Shown here: in pieces, positions 60,315 through 64,000 of the stretch | How the letters are laid out: every line of letters begins with the position of its first letter | Position numbering within the stretch: the first letter of the stretch is position 1 | Notes under the pieces: generated by a model | Told to the model about the DNA's origin: nothing | Database searches by the model: none | What the model saw: only the letters and a program-made list of their open reading frames with translations | Source: Actinomycetes bacterium | Lineage (GTDB): Bacteria > Actinomycetota > Acidimicrobiia > Acidimicrobiales > Aldehydirespiratoraceae | Assembly: GCA_024276495.1 (NCBI GenBank) | Contig: JAJRXC010000002.1 | Span: forward strand, 1 to 64,000 | Direction of reading: 5' to 3' | DNA: 64,000 nucleotides | Position numbers and translations under genes: made by a program

Positions 60315-60749
60315 ATGGCGACCGCGAGGAAGGACATCACGATCAAGGCCGACACCGAAGCGGTGATGGCGGTGATCGCCGACATCGCCGCGTACCCGGA
60401 TTGGTCGAGCGTGCACAAGGCAGCGACGATCGAATCGACCGACGGCGACGGTCGACCGCAACGGGTCCGCATGACCGTGGCCGTCGTCGGGATCAGCGAC
60501 GAACAGGTTCTCGACTACACGTGGGACGGCCACCGCTCCGTGCGGTGGACGCTGGTCGAGGGCGGCCAGCAGCGCCGTCAGTCCGGCCACTACGAGCTGA
60601 CCGCCGACGGGCCGATCACCAGGGTCCACTACGAGGTGCGCGTCGACCCGAAGATCCCGATGCCGGGCTTCGTGGTGAAGCAGGGCATGCGCAAGGTCGT
60701 CGATGCCGCCACCGTGGGGCTCAAGCGTCGGGTCGAACGGGGCCGGTGA
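60315..60749 (+). CDS. SRPBCC (START-like) family protein
   Basis: The 144-residue protein has the helix-grip fold of polyketide cyclase/dehydrase-like SRPBCC proteins: D-I-T-I-K-A-D-T-E-A-V-M-A-V-I-A-D at the start, Y-P-D-W-S near residue 27, and a long C-terminal helix. These proteins bind hydrophobic ligands; a few are cyclases. It may carry an intermediate of the pathway. It is convergent with the FHA-cyclase gene. Confidence 0.85.
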   Translation: MATARKDITIKADTEAVMAVIADIAAYPDWSSVHKAATIESTDGDGRPQRVRMTVAVVGISDEQVLDYTWDGHRSVRWTLVEGGQQRRQSGHYELTADGPITRVHYEVRVDPKIPMPGFVVKQGMRKVVDAATVGLKRRVERGR

Positions 60750-60757
60750 CCCACCCG

Positions 60758-61690
60758 TCACTCTCGCCAGAGCACATCGTGGATGACGTGGGGGCCGTCG
60801 AGGCCCTTCAACTCGACCTCCGACGGCGGCCCGAACTCGTACTCGCGGTCTCCCGAGGCGATCTCCCGCACGGTCGCGCTGACGAGGATCTGCCCACCCA
60901 CCGCGAGGTTGGCGATCCGGGCCGCCTTGTTGACATGGCGGCCGAACATGTCGCCGGACTGGTCGGTGATGACCTCCCCGGTGTGGAGGCCCATGCGAAC
61001 CCGCACGCCGTCGTCGGGATTCTCCCGGGCGTGCCGGGCGAGCCGCTCCTGCACGACCGTGGCGAACCGGAGGGCCCGGCGCACACTGGCGAAGGTGAGC
61101 ATGAACCCGTCGCCTTGGGCCTTGATCTCCCGGCCGCCGGCCTTGGCCAGCTCGCTCCGAAAGACCTCGTTGTGCATCTCGAGCAACGCGAACCAGGCGG
61201 CGTCGCCGATCCGGCTGACCCGTTCGGTCGACCCCTCGATGTCGGAGAACAGGATCGTCACGGTGCCCGACTCGACGCGGGGTCTCCACTCGTCGGCCGT
61301 CACCATGTCGACGACGCGGTCGATCGATGTGCGCCGGAGCTCGTCGGAGATCGACGTCGCCTGCGGGCGGGCGGTCTGGGGAACCGCCGGAAGCTCGACC
61401 AGGTGAATCGACGTGTCGCCGATCGTCACCACCGCACCGGCACCGAGCACGACCGGCGCGGTGATCCTGGCGCCATCGAGAAACGTCCCGTTGGTCGAAC
61501 CCAGGTCGGTGCACAGCACCCGACCCTCGTGGAGTCCGACCTCGAGGTGCCGTCGCGACACCTGTGGATCCGCCAACAGCAACCCCTCGCAATCTCTCCC
61601 CAACACGAGATCGCCTCTGATGACGAGATGAATCGGTTGACGATCCGGCTGTGCCACCAGCACAACGGGAAAGCTGTTCACATGCGGCAT
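60758..61690 (-). CDS. FHA-domain class III adenylate/guanylate cyclase
   Basis: The 310-residue protein has an N-terminal FHA domain (G-R-D, S-R-R-H-L, G-S-T-N-G-T-F near residue 64), which binds phosphothreonine, and a C-terminal cyclase homology domain from about residue 135. The latter has F-S-D-I-E-G-S-T (metal Asp), Q-G-D-G-F-M and G-R-H-V-N-K-A-A-R. It should make cAMP or cGMP in response to a Ser/Thr kinase signal. Actinobacteria have many such hybrids. It stands alone, divergent from bshA. Confidence 0.93.
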   Translation of the reverse strand: MPHVNSFPVVLVAQPDRQPIHLVIRGDLVLGRDCEGLLLADPQVSRRHLEVGLHEGRVLCTDLGSTNGTFLDGARITAPVVLGAGAVVTIGDTSIHLVELPAVPQTARPQATSISDELRRTSIDRVVDMVTADEWRPRVESGTVTILFSDIEGSTERVSRIGDAAWFALLEMHNEVFRSELAKAGGREIKAQGDGFMLTFASVRRALRFATVVQERLARHARENPDDGVRVRMGLHTGEVITDQSGDMFGRHVNKAARIANLAVGGQILVSATVREIASGDREYEFGPPSEVELKGLDGPHVIHDVLWRE

Positions 61691-61819
61691 CGCACCCTTG
61701 CTATCACAACGTGGTCACCGAGCATCACGGCGTGAACACCACCCCGAGCGCGGCTCGGGGCCTGACTTGTGCGGCGATTCCGGCTACCGTCCGGACCCGA
61801 GACGGAAGCAAAGGGATCA

Positions 61820-62965
61820 ATGCGCATCGGCGTCCTGTGCCACGATGGCATCGGCGGAAGCACCAGGGTCGCGACCGACCTCGCCGTCGGTCTCGCGGCC
61901 GGCGGGCACGATGTGCACCTCTTCGCCTACAGCCCACCGTTCGGCCGCTGCACGGAGGAATCGGGCGTCACCGTCCACACGGTTCGGCCGTCGCGGCCCG
62001 GCGTGGACGATCGGTCGAGCCTCTACACCGAGTGGCTGACAGAGGAGATCCAGGCCCTCGTCGCGAGGATCATCGACGTCATCACCCGACAGGGCCTCGA
62101 CGTCGTGCACTTCCACTACGCGGTCCCGTATGCGACCGTCGTCGCCGAGCTCCGACGCCGGCTCGGCGACGACTGCCCGGCCACGGTCGGGACCCTGCAC
62201 GGCACCGACGTGACCGCCCATGACCGGCTTCCGAAGCCGTCGCAGGACCGGCTCGTGGCGGCACTCTCCGACATCGACGCGCTGACCACGGTCTCGTCAC
62301 ACCACGCCGAGCTGTCCGACACGACGTTCGGTCTCCCCGTCACGCCGACCGTGATCCCCAACTTCGTCGACCTGGCCCGTTTCTCGCCCCGAACCGACCG
62401 CCGACCCGAACATCGCTTTGACACCACGGTGCCGACCATCGTGCACGTGTCCAACTTCCGGCCCGTGAAGCGGGTGCAAGATGTCGTCGAGATCTTCGCC
62501 GGCGTGTGTCGGCTGGTCGACGCGGAGCTCTGGCTCGTGGGCGACGGCGAGGCGATGAGCGATGCCCGGCGTTGCGTCGCAGCGAACGGGCTCGACGGGT
62601 GTGTGCGTTTCTGGGGTGTCCAACCCGACGTCACCGAGATCCTCCCCCACGCCGATCTGATGCTCATAACGAGCCAGTACGAGAGCTTCTCGTTGGCCGC
62701 GCTCGAGGCGATGGCCTGCGGGGTGCCCGTGCTGGCAACCGATGTCGGCGGCCTTCCCGAGGTGCTGGCCTCCAGCGGCGCCGGGATGTTGTTCCCGGTC
62801 GGAGCCTGCGACGCCGCGATCGAGCTGGCCGGGGGCCTGCTCTCGGCGCCGGAACGACACCGCTCGATGGCGGCGGCCGCACGCGAACACGCCATGGGCT
62901 TCAGCGCGGAACGGGTGATCACCCAGTACGAGGATCTCTATCGTGAGCTGGCGGGCACGGCCTGA
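61820..62965 (+). CDS. bshA: BshA, N-acetyl-alpha-D-glucosaminyl L-malate synthase
   Basis: The 381-residue GT4 glycosyltransferase resembles Bacillus BshA closely: G-G-S-x-x-x-A-T-D-L near residue 14, V-V-H-F-H-Y-A-V-P-Y near 95, T-L-H-G-T-D-V-T, V-H-V-S-N-F-R-P-V-K-R-V-Q-D-V-V and the E-S-F-S-L-A-A-L-E-A-M-A-C-G UDP-sugar site. It joins GlcNAc from UDP-GlcNAc to L-malate, the first step to bacillithiol. Length fits BshA (about 375-380), not the longer mycothiol enzyme MshA. AAAGGGAT precedes the ATG. bshB1 follows at once. Confidence 0.9.
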   Translation: MRIGVLCHDGIGGSTRVATDLAVGLAAGGHDVHLFAYSPPFGRCTEESGVTVHTVRPSRPGVDDRSSLYTEWLTEEIQALVARIIDVITRQGLDVVHFHYAVPYATVVAELRRRLGDDCPATVGTLHGTDVTAHDRLPKPSQDRLVAALSDIDALTTVSSHHAELSDTTFGLPVTPTVIPNFVDLARFSPRTDRRPEHRFDTTVPTIVHVSNFRPVKRVQDVVEIFAGVCRLVDAELWLVGDGEAMSDARRCVAANGLDGCVRFWGVQPDVTEILPHADLMLITSQYESFSLAALEAMACGVPVLATDVGGLPEVLASSGAGMLFPVGACDAAIELAGGLLSAPERHRSMAAAAREHAMGFSAERVITQYEDLYRELAGTA

Positions 62966-62969
62966 AGTG

Positions 62970-63692
62970 ATGATCGACGCCCTCGACGTCCTGGCGTTCG
63001 CCCCGCATCCCGACGACGCCGAGATCGGCTGCGGGGGATCCCTGGCCCGGGCCGTGAAGGCCGGGCTTCGCGTCGGCATCGCCGATCTGACCGCGGCAGA
63101 GAAGTCTACTCGGGGAGATCCGCGGCGTCGACAGGAGGAGGCCGTGGCCGCGGCCGGGATCCTCGGCCTGACCGAACGGTTCGGCCTCGGCCTGCCCGAC
63201 ACCCGAGTCGGATCCGAGATCGGGCATCGAGACCTCGTCATCGAGGCGATCCGCCGCACCCGGCCCCGCGTCGTGTGGGCGCCGTACGGCCACGACCGCC
63301 ACCCGGACCACGCGGCCACCGCGAAACTGGTCGCGGACGCCGTCTTTCTCGCCGGTGTGGCCAAGGTCGCGACGGGACCACCCCATCGACCCTCACGCCT
63401 GTACCACTACATGATCCACCATCCCTTCCCGCCGACGTTCATCAGCGACATCTCGGCCGTGTGGGAACAAAAGGCCGCCGCGATCGAAGCGTTCGAGAGC
63501 CAGTTCGGGCCCGACCCGGACGAGCCGGCCGGCGCCGTGCGCCGTCCGGGGTTCCTGCGCCACGTCGAAGCCCGGGCGATCCACTACGGCGCCATGATCG
63601 GGGTGACCCACGGGGAACCGTTCCACTGCGAAGGACCGGTGGCGATGCCGCCGTTCGCCGACCCCGCACCGACGGGTTACTCGTCGTACTGA
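62970..63692 (+). CDS. bshB1: BshB1, GlcNAc-malate deacetylase
   Basis: The 240-residue LmbE/PIG-L protein has the zinc motif H-P-D-D-A-E-I-G near residue 13 and H-P-D-H near residue 112. A-L-D-V-L-A-F, D-L-T-A-A-E, L-P-D-T, D-R-H-P-D-H and the E-S-Q-F segment agree with Bacillus BshB1. It removes the acetyl group from GlcNAc-malate, the second step to bacillithiol. ATG at 62970 chosen; a GTG is one codon upstream. BshC is not in the window. Confidence 0.9.
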   Translation: MIDALDVLAFAPHPDDAEIGCGGSLARAVKAGLRVGIADLTAAEKSTRGDPRRRQEEAVAAAGILGLTERFGLGLPDTRVGSEIGHRDLVIEAIRRTRPRVVWAPYGHDRHPDHAATAKLVADAVFLAGVAKVATGPPHRPSRLYHYMIHHPFPPTFISDISAVWEQKAAAIEAFESQFGPDPDEPAGAVRRPGFLRHVEARAIHYGAMIGVTHGEPFHCEGPVAMPPFADPAPTGYSSY

Positions 63693-64000
63693 CCGCGAGA
63701 CGACGAACCCGCCAGGTAGCGAAAGATCAAGCTGTCGAGCTCTCCGGGCACCGCATCGGCGCGGGGCCGGTCCATCGTGGCGAGGATCGGCACCGGTGTG
63801 GCGCCGAAGACCCGCCGGAGAACCTCGTTCATCACCAGCAGGTAGAGCGTCGAGCTCTTCCCGGCCACGAAGCCGCTGACCATGTCGTCGAGGAACAACG
63901 GGAAACTGACATCGAGACTCCACCGCCCCGCCTCGGCCAGCTCACCCAGTCCCAAACGCTCGGTACCGAGGTGAAACGAGTGCTCGTTCCCGCACTTGCA
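63677..64000 (-). CDS. Unknown protein, C-terminal part (partial)
   Basis: The gene runs off the right edge; the last 107 residues are visible. The visible part starts C-K-C-G-N-E-H-S-F, half of a possible zinc ribbon, followed by F-L-D-D-M-V-S-G-F-V-A-G-K-S-S and L-L-V-M-N-E-V-L. I do not recognise the family. It converges with bshB1, overlapping its end by 16 bases. Confidence 0.55.
   Translation of the reverse strand, partial: CKCGNEHSFHLGTERLGLGELAEAGRWSLDVSFPLFLDDMVSGFVAGKSSTLYLLVMNEVLRRVFGATPVPILATMDRPRADAVPGELDSLIFRYLAGSSSRGQYDE

Noticed and set aside
61806-61816. Single GCAAAGG upstream of bshA as a third SARP site
   Set aside because: No second unit at 11-base phase, and it overlaps the ribosome binding site.
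1-64000. tRNA genes, insertion sequences, integrases, attachment sites, phage genes
   Set aside because: Looked for on both strands by motif and gene content; none could be supported.

Overview
The window is about 64 kb of high-GC DNA with dense genes, short or four-base overlaps (ATGA/GTGA) between neighbours, and many GTG starts. The content points to an actinobacterium. It includes a BTAD/SARP regulator with NB-ARC and TPR parts, LLM-type (F420-like) oxidoreductase, four bacterial P450s, a FadE34-like double acyl-CoA dehydrogenase, a FadD19-like synthetase and SCP2-thiolase/DUF35 pairs. A free-living, lipid- or terpenoid-degrading member of the Acidimicrobiia is my best guess, but nothing here fixes the taxon. 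No rRNA, tRNA, insertion sequence, prophage or CRISPR array was seen, and no gene-free stretch exceeds 300 bases.

Layout. 0-3.8 kb: end of a Liv-type ABC ATPase, then thiolase, DUF35, TesB thioesterase and P450. 3.8-9.1 kb: a SARP regulator flanked by two LpqH-like lipoprotein genes that share an operator-like element, plus a secreted protein. 9.1-13.9 kb: crotonase, class II aldolase and 2-hydroxyacid dehydrogenase, divergent from a FGGY kinase and an LLM oxidoreductase. 13.9-20.7 kb: a CBS gene with a frameshift, two lipoproteins, and a sterol-side-chain-like module (FadE34-like, FadD19-like with an internal amber codon, crotonase). 20.8-23.5 kb: amidohydrolase and acyl-CoA synthetase. 23.5-26 kb: khtTU K+/H+ antiporter, divergent from a TlpA-type thioredoxin whose first redox cysteine codon is UGA. 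26-31 kb: a two-component system with a CotH kinase gene (frameshifted), divergent from DUF4956 and VTC genes.

31-60.7 kb is a catabolic island. It holds a Liv-type importer with fused permeases and fused ATPases, a GntR/FCD regulator, a leaderless ABC-type binding protein, three P450s, two amidohydrolase/acyl-CoA dehydrogenase-type steps, crotonases, three SDRs, an aldehyde dehydrogenase, CaiB/BaiF CoA transferase, MaoC-type dehydratase, thiolase/DUF35 and acyl-CoA synthetase. Seven intergenic AT-rich sites matching CTCTAAA-N3-TTTAGAG lie in front of essentially every transcription unit of the island and nowhere else that I saw. This marks it as one regulon, probably run by the resident GntR protein. 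The chemistry suggests uptake of an organic acid or alicyclic/steroid-like compound, P450 oxidation, CoA activation, beta-oxidation and retro-aldol or thiolytic cleavage. The substrate cannot be read from sequence.

60.7-64 kb: FHA-cyclase, then bshA-bshB1 (bacillithiol biosynthesis, unexpected in a lineage where mycothiol is the norm) and a partial unknown gene.

Strongest novelty candidates: a possible selenocysteine (UxxC) TlpA protein with a SECIS-like hairpin, the seven-site island regulon, the SARP element shared by its two neighbouring lipoprotein genes, and the 11-bp-phased response-regulator boxes between the CotH and VTC operons. Four reading-frame interruptions lie between 14.1 and 28.9 kb. 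Local sequence errors must therefore be excluded before they are read as biology.
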